A DNA stretch of 64,000 nucleotides from Echinometra lucunter (lineage: Eukaryota; Echinodermata; Echinoidea; Camarodonta; Echinometridae): positions 39,097,136-39,161,135 of the forward strand of contig CM057151.1 of NCBI GenBank assembly GCA_029962745.1. Direction: 5' to 3'. Under the pieces are notes generated by a model. The model was not told the origin of the DNA and did no database searches. It saw only the letters and a program-made list of their open reading frames with translations. This document shows, in pieces, positions 11,699-24,961 of this stretch. The translations under genes were made by a program, and so were the position numbers. The first letter of the stretch is position 1; each line of letters starts with the position of its first letter.

Positions 11699-14600
11699 GT
11701 ATGTTTACCATTTGATCTTTGATACTCCTCTGTGTCTGTGCATTTGAAAATGAGAAATGTATATGCCCATGAGCTTTGAGTATGAATTTAAAATATGAAT
11801 TTGAAACTTACAGCATTAATGAACACTTGCCGAGATTAAAGGCTTGTTCACATGTGAAAACCACTTTTGAAAAAAATATCAGGTTTTTTAGTCATACTGC
11901 GCTTTAGGCGTACTGTGCTTCACATTTTTGTATCTCATAACTCATACAGGTGAAGAATATGCCTATGAGCTCAGAGTATGAACTTGAAACTTACAGCATC
12001 AATGAGCACTTGCCCAGATTAAATGCTTTTTCACATGTGAAAACCACTTGTAAAAAAATATGAGGTTTTTTAAGCATACTGTGCTTCACAGTTTTGTGTC
12101 TCATAACTCATACAGGTGAAGAATACACATCCCCTGCTTGCTATCCGTTTTTAACCCCCCCCCCCCAAATGCAATGCTTTTACACAGTTTATGCTGTATG
12201 TCTGAACAAGCCTTAAGATGGGTTTTCATGGGCCATGCAAATGAATTGCAAAGGATGTGAGTGCCGAAGAAATGGCAAATTCCAGCATTGTTCACCAAAC
12301 ATTCTTAGGGATTTGGAAGCTTTGTCAATTGTTCATTTTTATTTTGCATGGAGTTTAAACATTTTTTTTAAGTTCCCAGCATCCCACAAAAACAATTAAG
12401 GACACTACTGGAACCCCTTGCATGTTTGGCCAACTTTTGAAGCCTAAAATACAAATGTTGGACTTTGTCATCTTTTGGACATGCGCATCCTCGGTGTATC
12501 GTTCACATAATGCTCCTTGAAAATGGGCCTTAAAGAAAAGTTGTAAGAGGGGGTCCTATCATCTTTTTTTCATATTTCTTTCTCTCTCTCTCTCTTTTAT
12601 TTCTCTATCTTCCCCCTTTTGCCATTGGCACACAATTAAGTTCATGTGTAAACACCTTATGTGGCAATTTCATGGGATGTATTGAAAAAAAATTATGTCA
12701 ATTGAATGAACAAAATGGAGTCTTTATTTATTTCTCTCTCTCTCTCTCTTTCTCTCTCTCCCCCTTTATCAATATCCCTTTGTTATCACAAACTAAGATC
12801 TGTCACCTAACTGGCTTTGTCAGTGAATGTGTGAAAAAAATATATATATATTTATTGGGTGAGTAAAGTAGATCATGTATGAAACTGTGATCAGGAATTG
12901 TGAATTTCCCAGCAGGTAATTTCACTGATGGTGTGAAAAGAACATTTACTCATGTGATCTGAAACCCCAGTCACGGCAAAGAGAGAGACAGATGTCTGAC
13001 AGAAGATCAAACAATAAACTTAGACCAGCCATACGGCATAGAATAATTATGTTGCTTTGTAGTACGTTTGGCAGCGTGGCAGGGGTGCTGGTGACTCAAC
13101 AAAGTTAACAGATGTAGAAAATGTAATTCTGTTGAACTCCAGATTGCCTCTTATACTCGATATTCTCTGTTGGTTGATTTTGTAGGTGTGGTAACAAGCT
13201 GTATCGTCATAGGAGCAGCAACAGGAGAAATGACATTCCCTGTCATCGTGGGTAGGGTAAGTAATTGTCACTGTAACCCTTTCAGTCGTAACAGGTACAG
13301 AATTTTCAGACGGGCTGTGAATCACCATTGCCTCTTCAAATTGGCATCAGTTATTCAAATCTTCCACTCATATCATCGCCTGGCTGGCAGAAGGGCATTA
13401 GCGTGTGCATGCACTCTGCGAAAGGTACAGTGTGCTCGCGCGTTAACGCCCTTCTGCCAACCAGGCAACGATATATTCTGGAGTACAAATAAAGATCTGT
13501 GTTGAATTAGCATAACTTATATGTGATCAGAAATTGCAAAATGCAGCAAAATATATTTGTGCCTGAAAACAGGGATTATACACTCAAATTACTTCAAGTT
13601 GCCAAGTGGGAGATTGTAGTACTGTTTGTCAATATCATTCTCTTTCATTTCATGGTTTATGTTTATGATTACTCAAAAACAAAATGGCTCTTATTTTCTT
13701 CACATTTTGGATAGAAATTATGTAATAGAGAAGAATATGATAAAAACCTCAGAGGAGTCATCATTCCATAGTTCTCTTGGATTCTTAACTGTCATCAAGT
13801 GAATGAGATAAAATTTTTAGCACTAGAGCATTTTCAACTGTAACCTTTCCCGCAAATAAGTGGGGAATCAATGAGCTTTCTCAGTAATGTTTCATTCCCA
13901 AAGCGTGATAATTATCTTGGATTTCTCAAGAATATATATATTTTTTGGTATTTCATAGCAATAGACTACTTCCAGCTCTTTATGATGTTATAGTGTATCC
14001 TGAGATGTTTTTATGAATTGGGAAGTATAGATGACTAGCTGGTTAAAGTGTACCAGTAACATTAAAATATTTTGTTTTACAACTGGAATGTATTAAGTAA
14101 GTCACAAAAACTTTCTCTGGCATTTTATGTGTTGAAGATAGGAGCAGTATAATTTTAGACCCATTGTACACGACCCCACTCAGACTTTGGTTCTGAATAC
14201 GCCCAATTTATGAATACACATATGCAGCCTAGTCTACTCACTAATTACTCATATGTTTTTTCTTTTGATGATAATTTTTTTGCAATAATCTTTGGGTAGA
14301 AGTATTGACATGGAACCCTTAACATACAGGGCAAAATGTCTTTTTGTGATTGGTACACATTTTCTAACCCCCATAATCAATGTATGTTCAGAAGAATTGT
14401 TTTTTACATAACATACTTTGACTATGGAGTAAGAAAATGTGTAACTTCCAAGAAAATTGAGAAAATGTGAAATTTTATGTACAAAGTGAATGGAGACCTG
14501 CTCGCATATGATGTCATCAGTGTTGCCAATTTGCAGAGCCGCGAGTAATTTACTAGAAAATGTAAATGATTGTAATTTTCTTATTCTTGGACTGATTTTG

Positions 14601-15343
14601 CTCATTTCTTTTTTTGAATGCTGTTCAAATTTATCTCCTTTTATTGAAACAGTGAAACTTCTAGGGTGGACTTTCCCTTTAAATTATATTCATATTCTTT
14701 TACAGTAAATTTTCTTTCAAAAAAGCATCAACAAAGTAAACAAAGTAAATGTCATTGTAGTGCATGATGGCACAAATCTTTGATTTTTTTTTTTTTGTTT
14801 TTTTTGTTCAGGTTATAAACTTTACAGTATAAAGCACTTGGGGTGCCTTTGTTGCATGCAGCTCTGTTTTTACCCTCCACCCACATGCCATTCACTTCTC
14901 CAAACAAATCAACATTATTTTTTGCTGTGGTACTTTTTTTTTAAATAAAAAGGGATTACGCAAATGAGCAAGGAGTGTTTTGGGTGTGGGAAATTTACTC
15001 TTATCTCTTCAATATAAAACTCACCCACACACAATGACAACTGTTTGTCAAAGGAAAAAATGGAAATGAACTGCCTTCTAATGAGATATTTACAGCACAG
15101 CTAAAAACTGATGAGTATCTTCAATTACTGTCATGTTGATGATTTATGATGATAAGCTTCATTATATTGAAATTAGTATGTGTACTGAGATAGATGAAGC
15201 AAGCAATCGAGCTGTAATTCTGAGATTTATTTTTAAAAACCTATTTTTGCAATGATGACGGTATAATTTGGTAAGATTACTTACCAAAAAATCACCAACT
15301 TCCTTTGGTGATATATATATATATATATATAAACTGGTATAAA

Positions 15344-15387
<44 letters not shown>

Positions 15388-15475
15388 GTTTATTAGTATG
15401 ATTGATTACTTACCAAAATATCACCAGTACTTACCAATTTATCACCAACTTACTTCCTTTGATGAGATATATATT

Positions 15476-15526
<51 letters not shown>

Positions 15527-18500
15527 TATTAGTGTGATTGATTACTTACCAAAATATCACCAGTACTTACCAATTTATCACCAACTTACTTCCTTTGGTG
15601 AGATATCAACAGATTTATACCAGTTTATCACCAACTTCAAAAAAATTGCACTTGAAATTTTTGAAATTGAAGAAACCACTGGAGTAGAAATTTTGAAATA
15701 TCCTTCTGAAAAAGATTTATTTTTATGATAAATGACAGTATATTTTTTGAGATAAGTTTATCACAAAAGTAGACAAAATTCAGTTCCAAGTTTTTAAATG
15801 GAATGAAATATATACTGGACAGAATATGGACATTAAATGTCAAGGGAATTTATGTAAATCAGGGCTGTCAAAGTAAATATCTGTTTTGTTTTATAATTTA
15901 TTTAATTATTGAGTCGGCAGTTATATCCAGGGTGGTTTTATCAGTGGTCATGCCATTGTTTTACATGATAGCCTCTTGGATGATTGCATTAAAGAAACAT
16001 TTAGACTTCAAATTTTTAAATTTTTTGTTTTTATTTTTTGTTGCTTTTTTGTTTTTTTTATTTTGTTTACCAGTTGAATAAGCAGCAGGTAAAATTTTTG
16101 ATTATTTGGTGTGACAGTTTTATTATTTGTTTTTCTTTCTTTCTTTACAGTTGATCTTTCCCATCAAACCTATGTTCTTCTTGGCCTTCTGTGCTGGAGC
16201 TTGCTGTGTAGGTATCTTGGTGTTTGGACTCCTGCAAATCATATCTTACTGTTCGGCTGAAAAAGGTAATTATCACAGTCCCTGAGATAGGACTTAGAGC
16301 CATAGTTTTTATGTTTTCTTTTATACTGTCAATCATATATGTTCATGTACTTTCATGCCCATTTATTGTCGCTTGGGTGACAAGACCTTGTATCTCAATT
16401 TTTGTTGAAATTTAGGAACACGTAAAATGTAATTTCATACCCTCACATAGCCATCTGCAAAGATTAGGCCACTACTGATAAATGAAACTTGACTGCCTCC
16501 ATAGACTGTAATGCTAAGGAAGCCAGGTTTTTTGGCTCTCCTGAACATTTAAAATTTTTGAGATACGAGGTTTTGTTGCTCCAGCGACGTTATAATGATT
16601 TGGCATTTAGACTCCTTGCAAGACATATTTTACTGCACAGCTGCAAAAGGTCATTTTCACAGTCCCTTGGATAGGCCGTAAAGCTATAAGTCTGTTTTTG
16701 CTTTACCTGTAATATTCTTATTTTCTTCACTTCAAGTGCACACTAGGCATCTCAGTACACTGAAGTAAAATGATATCATACCTTATCACTGAGCCAAGAA
16801 AGGTTATCACTGTCCCTAGGATAGGCAATAAAACCTTAAGTCCTATATTTTCTTTACTGGCAATTGTATGTTTACTTTCTTAATTTCAAGTTTATGCTAG
16901 GTATATTGGTGCTTAGACTCCTGCAAATCATAATTTGCTGCCCAGCTTAAAATATAATGATTGCAGTCCTCCAGATTGATTTGAAAGTAATGGGTCCTAT
17001 GATTGCTTTGCCCATAGGCTTATAGGTACTGCACTCCTACAAGTAACTTCTGTAGTCCCTCAGATAGGCCTTGATGTCATTAGTCTTAAGTTTAGTTCAT
17101 CTGCAAAAATGTATATTCTCTTACACTCAAATTCATACTTGGTATGTTCAGACCCAAGTAGGATAAAAGGTTCTACGGTAAAAGTGGAAATTTTCACACG
17201 ATTAATTCTTCATGCTCAGTTGAATTAAACACAATTGTGCATTTTTATTTTTTGCTCACAGTTAGATAACTGTATTCATGCGCAAAATGAAAAAAAAAAT
17301 ATTTAGCGCGGTATTATTTTAGTACAGGTGTCATGCTGCGCAAAGTGTGTGAAAATTTCCACACCGGGAACTATTCCATGTTTACAGTATTTCATGTTTA
17401 ACAAGTGCTTGATATTATGGTTGGCAGTTGCTCAGTGAAGGTTCAGTGTTGATCTTTATCATCAACCAAATTAATTGCAGAGCAGGCCAGCAGGCAGGCA
17501 AATGAAAGCATTATTTCATAACGTTTATGGGCACCCATCAAATATAATTGCAACTCGTGGTGTTCATAAGCCCCCTCCCCTCCCCTGTTTTTCCATTTAC
17601 ATGTAATCTTTTATATTTTGAAAGGTCAATATAGACAGAGATACTATTCAATGCCAACATGGCTGTGAAGTATTAAATTGCTTATGCATTTGTCTTAGCA
17701 ATATTTGTAAAAACTGTATAAAGAGTCATCTAGACTTTGTAATAATTATTGTGAAAAGAGTAAAATGTTGATCCCCATTTCTTTTTATGGGAAATCTGTT
17801 TGGTTAAAGTGATTACACAATGATGAAATTTTTTTTTGGATATATGATTGAGAATAGAATTCTAAGAAGATTAACATTAAAGATTTGATGATTTTCAATC
17901 GAAATCAATGCATTTTGGCTAAATTTTTCATAAAATGTCAAGAGTTGATCAAAAAATTTGAGTATGAGGTATGACGTAAAAGTGGATACCTACCTTGCGT
18001 GCATTTTGATATAAGTGCGCGATGAGGTACCCACTTTGATGTCATTTTGACATAAAAGTGGGTACCCACTTGAAACTGGGTCACAGCTGAGAAGTCAAAA
18101 ATATCCTGAAATTCTTACCACATTTGGGGGTTTCCTTGGCAACACGACTTTTAAAAAAACTTTAGGCGGATGATTTTCTGCTAATGAAATCATGCTGTTT
18201 TAAATGAGCTAACATTGTTTCAGCATTGGGTACCCCCTTTAAATCATAATAACTGTTCGAAATGGCACAGATTTTACTGGTACTGTATGATTCAGTTCAT
18301 TTGTATTCCACAAGATAGTCATCACCTTCTAGTGTGTTGTAGCTTTCTATTTCTTCCCCCCCCCCCTCCCTCAGCCCCTTTATCAAATCAAATTGTATGC
18401 CATTGTGTATAGCTTTGCACAGATATTTTCAGTGGTTTTCAGTGTTTTTCAGCTGCAGTGGTGTATCAAAGTGTAACATGGTCATGCTGATGCTGCTTTT

Positions 18501-21500
18501 GAAATCTTTTGTGGGTATCAGATTCTGCCATCCAACGACAATAAGAAGCAACTCTGATTTGGGGTAATTTTTTATATGCTCTACAGAATTACAAAGAAAT
18601 TAAGGTCCCATGCCCCCTAATTTCTGAAATGTAGACATGTCAAAAGGAGGCAACTTGTGGATTTCCTCATAAAGCAGTGACATATTTTCTTCATTTGCTA
18701 AGAAACTCATTCTACAGAGTTGCTCCCTTTTGTTATTGGACGGCATCTGATATTCATGGTTACACATGCCTGGTAATAATCTGTCTGCATAACATCCTCC
18801 ACCACCCCCCTTATTTTTTCAAATGAAATTATTTGCCATCAGGTAAGAAAATATTCTTGATGCATGGTCTTCAGCTGCCATGGTGTATCAAAGCATATCA
18901 ATTGTCTTCCACTGCTTCTGAAATCTTGAGTGGGTATTATCATATATTTGTGGTTACCCATTTTCACGCCAAATAGGTGTATGATTAATGAATACCAACT
19001 GCTTTCAGGTTTTCTTCAGGAAGGGGGGGGGGGCAATAGAATGCTTCTCCATAATTTATCCACCAGTAATGATGTGTGGTATATGGTAAACCACAATAGG
19101 GCTATACCCATTTCATGATCTAATTAATTTCATTGGAAACTGGCCTGGGTTGCGTTTCACGAAACCGTGATAAGTCTGCAGACTACCGTACCTTAATATG
19201 TGCCATTGCCCGGAGGGATATGTCTCATTGAAGCCTGTACATCATCCGCGTAAACAAAAACGTAGAAAAGGGGTCGTTTTTCAGCACTGGGTGGGGAACC
19301 CAAGGATCAAGTTAAGGGTATCAAAAACAGGTAAAATTGGGAAAAAGGGTATCAAAACCAGGAAAATGTGGAAATTTGTACTTAATTAGGAGATAATGAT
19401 GCAATCCTTGCATAAAATACCTGTTAAGGGTATAAAAATCGGAGATGTAATACATTATTTCCGTCCTACTTTAATCCCCGTTTAGGGTGCTTTTCAGAAA
19501 GTGATTTACGTGGATGATGTACAGGCCTCAATGAGACATATCCCCCGGGTGCCATTGAAAAGGGATGTAGTCACATACCAGTCACAAATTATACTTTCTC
19601 TACTTAACCCGATAAATACTAGCTATAGGCCCATGATAACTCAGGCTAAGGTCTTTGGAAAATGTGTGTTATATTGAAATCAAATTGTGCTCATTGTACA
19701 TGAGCATGATAAAATCCTATTATTCCCAAAACATATGCGTTATACAAGATGGGAAATTGCTTGTGGGACCGGAGCTCACCAAACTATAAACAACTGCAAC
19801 ATCCGTTGATAAAGTGCAACGAACTCTATATTGTTGATAATTTGTAAGTTATGGATACGTTTGCCAATGGGATTTTGTACACAAATTAGCGTGCAATAAT
19901 GCGTTATATACCATGGTCGTGGCCATATAACGAGTTACGCAATGGTATCTGACCAATCAGAAACCTTGTTTTAAGTAACCCATCTTATATATGTATGATA
20001 TTGTCTTTATGAATTCCATTTCCAATTGAAGGTGCTGAAATATAATGAAAATGATAAAAAAAATGTATGATTATTCATAATTCCCAACTTTTTCCTTGAT
20101 ATATAATGAGGGAAGTATGAAATGGAAGGCATTTGGGGGTTTCATACCATGATGGCATTCAATAACATTTTTTTAAAATGTCCTTAAATGATTTTTTGCA
20201 ATCAACCACTTTGCAGTCAATCAAACTTGCAAAGTTTTATTTCTGGATTTCTTACCTCTTTTCATAGAGCTGTAATTGGAAAATATTCAGCATAGTGAGC
20301 CCCTATAATGTTGTATAATATACGTGTATCTGTAAGCCTCAGTTGAAAGTTAATATATATCTTTCTGTTTCTCTATTTTCACACAAGAGTGTGAAGCAGA
20401 AGAGCGTTGTTTGATTTCTCTTCCCCCGCTGTCAACAGAGGCTGTTGAGGATTAAATCTTCCAGGTATCCCATCATTTGCTTTCAAGTATCCCCTCTGTC
20501 CTTTCTGGAGATTTTGAGACTTTGTGGCAACACCCAATTGCATATTACTTCAATTTTCTTCTTCCAAATGGTCTATTGGGGCGCTATTCCTTTACAGAAG
20601 TCAAAGCCCTTATATTTGTAATACGGGACTCTGACAGAAGTACTTCAGAAAATTCCTCTGGCATGAACTCCTCTTTGTAACAAACCTGGGACATTTCAGA
20701 GACTACATCAGATTGAGATCATTTGCCAGTCATCCTGAAAGTGGTGGTAGAGGTTCAGATTTCTAGAAAACTGTTTGGTGCCTTCAAGTTTCCTAGGATG
20801 CATCATTGACATGAAAATTTGAAAAACTCTAATCAGTCTGCAGACTTCTTTTACTTTCATTGCATGTTACAATTTCAAGATGTTCATTATTTGTGTAGTC
20901 CTAAGTTGTAGATACGGTAGTAGAATTGGGAATTTAAAGTGTACCAAAAAGACATTTTTCTCTGTACGTTAGGGATTCAATGTCACCGTACTATATTCAA
21001 AATATGAGCTTTGAATATTACCTTTTTACAGAGATATTGCAAATTCAAATATACTGTCCATTAATGTAAAAGCAACTAGTGAGGTAGACATGGTTGATAC
21101 ACAGGTGTAAATAAACACCCTAATTGCAGGCCTTGAAATAGGGTTGGGGGAGGGGCAAGGCCACTTTGGTGAGGGGAACTTTTTCAAGGAGGCCAGGTGG
21201 CAGCGGGGAACCAAGGCCACTTTTCAAAGGGCCTGTAATGAATTATTTGTAGGTTTGGTTTTTTTTCGGGGGGGGGGGGGGGGGGGCTTTTCTGTAGTTT
21301 ACACTCTACATCAGATTCATTACCAAAGCGGTACAAATTATTTACTAAAACATTCACGTGCACCTTGCAGCTTTCGATCATACCTTAACCATAAGTAATT
21401 ATGTGGTCTTGTGTTATCCTTTTGTCAAACTCCATGACTGTCAACATCTTGAATGCTGGGTTCATTGTGATAGCTGTTGTTGTTTTCCTTCTTTCTTGTC

Positions 21501-22702
21501 ACAACTTTGAAAAGTTTTTGAATGGTATATTCTTCTTTCAAGCTTGTATGTGATTGTATTCATGAGCTGATGACAGAAATTAAATTGAAGGTCCTTTGAT
21601 GATAGAGGGCGCCCAACCTATTTCATTATTATTATGCTCTCATCTCTCTCAGATGCTCTTTAATTTGGAAAGCCATCATGCGTTAGCAAGTACTTAGGTT
21701 TCATGTCATAATTTCCTCAGATTTGCCAACTAATAGTAATGTTGTGTCTTGAGACGTCTTATGAAGTTTGGAAGCCCAGCTTTCTTTGAGTTCTTTTGAT
21801 TTGGAAGTAATATAGCATCGCTGGGGTGACAACACCTCATATCTCAGAAATGTTGAATGTTCAGGAGAGCCCCAATACATGGCTTCCTTAGCATCACAGC
21901 CTATGGAGGCGGTCAAGTTTTGTTTATCAATAGTGGCCTAATCTTTGCAGATGGGCATGCAAGGGTTTAAAAATTCATTTTAAGCGTTCCTAGCTATAAG
22001 ATTATGAAAAGAACTAAATTTCACCAAATATTGAGATACAAGGTCTTGTCACCCCAGCGACGATATTAAATTGAATATATTTTTGTTACATTGAAGCCCT
22101 TGATTATCTATTAACTTTTGACTCATTTTTCCCCTTTTTTAAATTAAAGCAAATGTATTTCTTTTACCGTCTCTATATACATCTTCAGTGAAACATAATT
22201 AAAAATGAATGTGGTCAATTTTTTACACAGAGAACCAGAACACAATGTTTACGTTCAAAGAAAGTTTTCTTAACTACCGTGAACATTAAGTAACTCAGCT
22301 ATGGAGTACTAGTAATGGAAATTTCTTCCAGTGGGATGTAATCTAGTGACTACTGAATTTTCTGGTTCCCATGGGCTTAATAGAGGAAGCACCCAGTTCC
22401 TTAGGCAATGTGTTAGTTGCATATAATACCATTTATTTATTTATTTTCTTGGTTTCTTTTTTTTTCCAGCTAAACCATTACCACTTGCCGAGGGGGCGTA
22501 CCTGTGGTGTCGTAGCTGCTGCATGGCATCCCGCGAGAGCCTCCTATTTGGCGAATCCAAGTACTACACCACTCTGACAGACACCAATTCAGCCTACAAA
22601 GTCATTGCCACCAAGGAACAGTTTCAGATGAAGGCGTCGGAAAAAGCGTCAAAGGCACAGGTCGAAGATCATGATCGCATAGAAGAGGATGATTCTAGAT
22701 AA
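11551..22702 (+). CDS. MFS transporter, MFSD4/sodium-dependent glucose transporter-like, 3' part (4 exons)
   Basis: Spliced gene; the window holds the last four coding exons: 11551-11698, 13186-13256, 16151-16265 and 22470-22702 (stop TAA 22700-22702). The joins keep one frame (phases 0, 1, 0, 1) and give 188 residues. The product has at least three hydrophobic segments (about residues 17-42, 51-72 and 79-105) and a hydrophilic tail rich in K, E and D. The pattern GLFLSSIYPS (28-37), followed by GAATGEM (59-65) and IVG (70-72), matches what I recall of the C-terminal half of MFSD4-family proteins, which move sugars or other small solutes across membranes. Substrate cannot be inferred. A full protein would be about 450-520 residues, so roughly 60 percent is missing. 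I looked for earlier exons between 1 and 11550 and found none I could defend. Intron 3 is 6.2 kb and repeat-rich. Family call is fairly sure at MFS level, less so at subfamily level. Confidence 0.78.
11764..12130. repeat. Tandem duplication, about 180-base unit, two copies
   Basis: CCATGAGCTTTGAGTATGAA through CTCATAACTCATACAGGTGAAG is followed by a second, about 85-90 percent similar copy. It lies just after exon a of the transporter. Confidence 0.8.
13186..13256 (+). CDS. MFS transporter exon b
   Basis: A 71-base exon between TTTTGTAG and the donor AGG|GTAAGT. It encodes residues 50-73, a transmembrane segment with GAATGEM and the IVG motif. Length and phase fit the exons on either side exactly. 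Confidence 0.82.
13369..13475. mobile_element. Palindromic MITE, 107 bases
   Basis: TCGCCTGGCTGGCAGAAGGG on the left is inverted as CCCTTCTGCCAACCAGGC on the right, flanked by TATA-like target sequence. It lies just after the donor of transporter exon b. Confidence 0.75.
15280..15640. repeat. Tandem duplication with (TA)n and (TC)n microsatellites
   Basis: A unit containing ATTACTTACCAAAATATCACC and ACTTACTTCCTTTG occurs twice fully (15393 and 15528) and once partially (15280). (TA)n and (TC)n runs lie between the copies. Confidence 0.8.
16151..16265 (+). CDS. MFS transporter exon c
   Basis: A 115-base exon between TTCTTTACAG and AAAAG|GTAATT. It encodes residues 74-111, mostly one hydrophobic segment rich in C, A and F. 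The 3' end of this exon and its donor flank recur as decayed copies downstream in the same intron. Confidence 0.82.
16367..16590. mobile_element. Palindromic MITE, family Q copy 1
   Basis: The left end TCGCTTGGGTGACAAGACC and the right end TTTTGTTGCTCCAGCGACG are inverted repeats. The family recurs at 21817-22064, and the insertion splits the decayed exon-c array. Confidence 0.75.
16590..17100 (+). pseudogene. Decayed tandem copies of MFS exon c 3' end and donor flank
   Basis: The sequence around the end of exon c (TTTGGACTCCTGCAAATC ... CACAGTCCCTGAGATAG) recurs with decay. The landmark CAGTCCCT..GATAGG appears near 16653 and 16805, and more weakly near 16964 and 17050. The landmark TTAGACTCCTGCAAATC recurs near 16911. 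The spacing is about 155 bases for the clearer copies. Frames are broken, so these are non-coding relics of local tandem duplication. Confidence 0.6.
17814..18243. mobile_element. TTAA-type MITE, family C copy 1
   Basis: Starts TTAAAGTGATTACACAATG and ends CATTGGGTACCCCCTTTAAA. The same structure, 491 bases long, occurs at 51347-51837. The middle contains a self-complementary AAAGTGGGTACCC hairpin. Confidence 0.8.
18517..18752. mobile_element. Palindromic MITE, 236 bases
   Basis: ATCAGATTCTGCCATCC on the left pairs with GGACGGCATCTGAT on the right, and GAAGCAACTCTG pairs with CAGAGTTGCTCC further in. Similar host sequence (CAGCTGC.TGGTGTATCAAAG) is present on both sides, so the region is also duplicated. 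Confidence 0.65.
19199..19556. mobile_element. MITE with about 60-base inverted ends
   Basis: TGCCATTGCCCGGAGGGATA and then GTCTCATTGAAGCCTGTACA at the left are mirrored by TGTACAGGCCTCAATGAGAC and then ATATCCCCCGGGTGCCATTG at the right. Confidence 0.8.
21817..22064. mobile_element. Palindromic MITE, family Q copy 2
   Basis: ATCGCTGGGGTGACAACACC and GTCTTGTCACCCCAGCGACG are inverted ends matching the element at 16367. Both copies carry similar internal sequence, in opposite orientation. Confidence 0.82.
22470..22702 (+). CDS. MFS transporter terminal coding exon
   Basis: The exon starts after TTTTTCCAG and stops at TAA 22700-22702, closely followed by TGA. It encodes the cytosolic-looking tail (residues 112-188), beginning KPLPLAEGAYLW and ending in a charged stretch with EEDDSR. 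A minus-strand LINE stub begins about 100 bases after the stop, so the 3' UTR end is unclear. Confidence 0.8.
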
Positions 22703-22795
22703 TGAGAATTTCGCTCCCTGTGAACATAGACTTTTAGGGGAAATTTATTTTTGTGGTGGGCTTTGCTTTGAAAGAACCTGATCTCTCATTTACAG

Positions 22796-23290
22796 AGAGC
22801 AATTCCAATCCAATCCAATCTCACTCCAAAAGGTATTTTTATGTAGCGCCTTTTCCTTGCACAAACCACTCCACATGTTTGGGCCATATAAACAGTAATA
22901 TATCATTTCACAGAGACCAGTTTAGCCAGTACATTCCATTGATCTCCAGCAGAATAGATGGGACTTGAGAAATTTCTGGAACCAGTCAACAGATGAGGCT
23001 GTCTTCATCATAGCAGTTAGTTGGTTCTGCAATTTTGCAGCAACCGATAGGAAGGACATTTCACCAGCATGCCTCTTGGAAAGACGTTGAGTAAACCGGA
23101 CAGATGATGATGAGGGAATATTGTGGATCTCTGTGTGGTCCCCATACAGACTGATGACAGCAAACCAGGAAGTCATTTACGTATGCATGACATCTATGGT
23201 TAAGAGACTTGTAATTCAGCAAAAGGATTCTGAAGGCTATTCTTTGTCTCACATGCAACGAATGGAATTCAAGTCATAGAGGTTAATGTG
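22796..23290 (-). mobile_element. LINE 3' stub (CR1/L2/Jockey-like), minus strand
   Basis: Minus-strand frames give IAFRILLLNYKSLNHRCHAY and then SVAAKLQNQL and FQKFLKSHLF. This is the usual C-terminal tail of ORF2 proteins of CR1/L2/Jockey-like retrotransposons. The 3' end carries a short (GGATT)n tail near 22800. It is 5'-truncated and frameshifted. Confidence 0.75.
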
Positions 23291-23649
23291 AGTCCGAGGA
23301 GCAGAGAAGACAAGCTTTCCAGCCGAGTTTTATAGTCTCCGAAGTCAATCTTCATCCCTCTGACTAATTTAAGAGCACTAAAAAGACTTAATGTGAAGAA
23401 AATGTAAAAATGCAATAGGTTGCAATTGTTTTCTGTGTCGGCTGTATGACTTCATTTGCAGCATTTAGGTAGCAGATTAGGTCATTGATAAGTGAAGTGT
23501 CAGGGACAATTTTCATGGTGGATAAACTTCTTTCTGGGTATAGTTTTCAGGGTTGCACCATGTATCATTTGTAGAGGAATAAGAACTCTGAAAGAGGCTG
23601 ATGAGCTCTGCTAAGAGCTAAAGCTACCCAGGTATTTGTTTCAGGACTC

Positions 23650-24115
23650 TTTTTCCTGTGGAAGGAATACAATAATAACAATATCAATGCTTATGTAGCA
23701 CCGGTATCTGTCAGGTACTGACACTCATGGCGCTCAACATATTACATGTCATCAAGATCATAGACAAAATACATATTGGAAAAATACACATTGGAAAAAT
23801 AGATTCTGAAACTAAAGTACATGTGAATCATAATTTTTAGGAAATGCTGACAGTTAAATTCAAGGGGGTCCACGTACAAAGAGATGAAATTTGACGGCAG
23901 CTTTGAAATCACTGAGGGCTGATAGGGTATGGATCGTAAGTGGGAGCTTATTCCAAAGATGAGGACCAGCTTGAGAGAAGGCTCTATCCCCCCGCCAGGA
24001 GCTGCGTGTTTTTGGAGATTACCATTAAAGAAGAGTAAGAAGAATGTAGGTGTCTTGTAGGCTTGTACTCCATTGTCAAATTCATGTTATAAGAGGGAGC
24101 AGAGCCCTGAAGGAA
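23650..24115 (-). mobile_element. LINE 3' stub (CR1/L2/Jockey-like), minus strand, second
   Basis: The minus-strand frame around 23870-24010 reads GDRAFSQAGPHLWNKLPL and then FKAAVKFHLF, the conserved ORF2 C-terminus. A microsatellite-like AATAATAAC end at 23670 marks the 3' tail. Confidence 0.75.
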
Positions 24116-24503
24116 CGGAATATCAGTTCATGTAAATCATAATTATACATGGTGTAATTTAGCCAGAAAAGTATACCTGCATTGAAGATTGGGTTATATT
24201 ATTAATATTTGGGGGATACAAGTGCAGATTAAAAGAAGTGCAAATCTCAAAAAGAGATTTCTCTGCTGGAAGTGTATGAATGGCCAAACCTTGCTCTATT
24301 GAAATGTAGAATAAGCCAATATGTACCTATATATGTGACTGGCTTTAACGTGCTTTAGTCTAGATGTGCTATATTGAAAACAGATGTAGGGGAAGTTCCT
24401 CTTTAATGGAACTCAGTAGCATTGGGAGAGTGGAAAAAATGTTAATAAAGTATATTTTTAACAGATAAAATCTGAGCTGTCTGATTGTGAATTGTGATGA
24501 GCA

Positions 24504-24961
24504 TTTAAGGTAGTGTATCTCTTTTGCACAATTTTCCAAACATGAACTTTGTCGGAGATCAGCATATAGGAAACCACAAATAGTGAATATGAAATCCCAT
24601 AGCTACGTGTTCGTCTATATATCTCTGAAAACATGCTAAACCATTAGTGTTCATTATATAAGATGTAAAATCATGAAGGCATCATAATTACTTGGGGTAA
24701 CACTTGTGGATTCTGTATCAGATAGTGATTTTGGTCCTACACCAATTTGATCCATAGCTCCCAAGGACAAGTCAAGGACAAAATGAATGGGTAGGACTGA
24801 ATTTGTTAGAAATTGCCAGTGTTGGCATCTCATAGCCAAATTATTTGTGGCGACTCTTCTAAATCTCAGGAAAAAATCTTATGGTCGATTAATACAATAA
24901 ATTTATACAATTCTATATTTTTGGTCTGCAAAATCTGCAAAAGGGATACAGCACCTTTAAA
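24504..24961. mobile_element. TTAA-type MITE, family D
   Basis: Left TTTAAGGTAGTGTATCTC followed by TTTTGCA is inverted at the right as TGCAAAAGGGATACAGCACC followed by TTTAAA. This gives about 25-base inverted ends with a TTAA target. Confidence 0.8.

Noticed and set aside
16489..21916. Two similar ORFs beginning MTASI.C.AKEA at 16489 (+) and 21916 (-)
   Set aside because: They look like a protein pair, but both lie in the two copies of a palindromic MITE; the similarity is inherited from the repeat.
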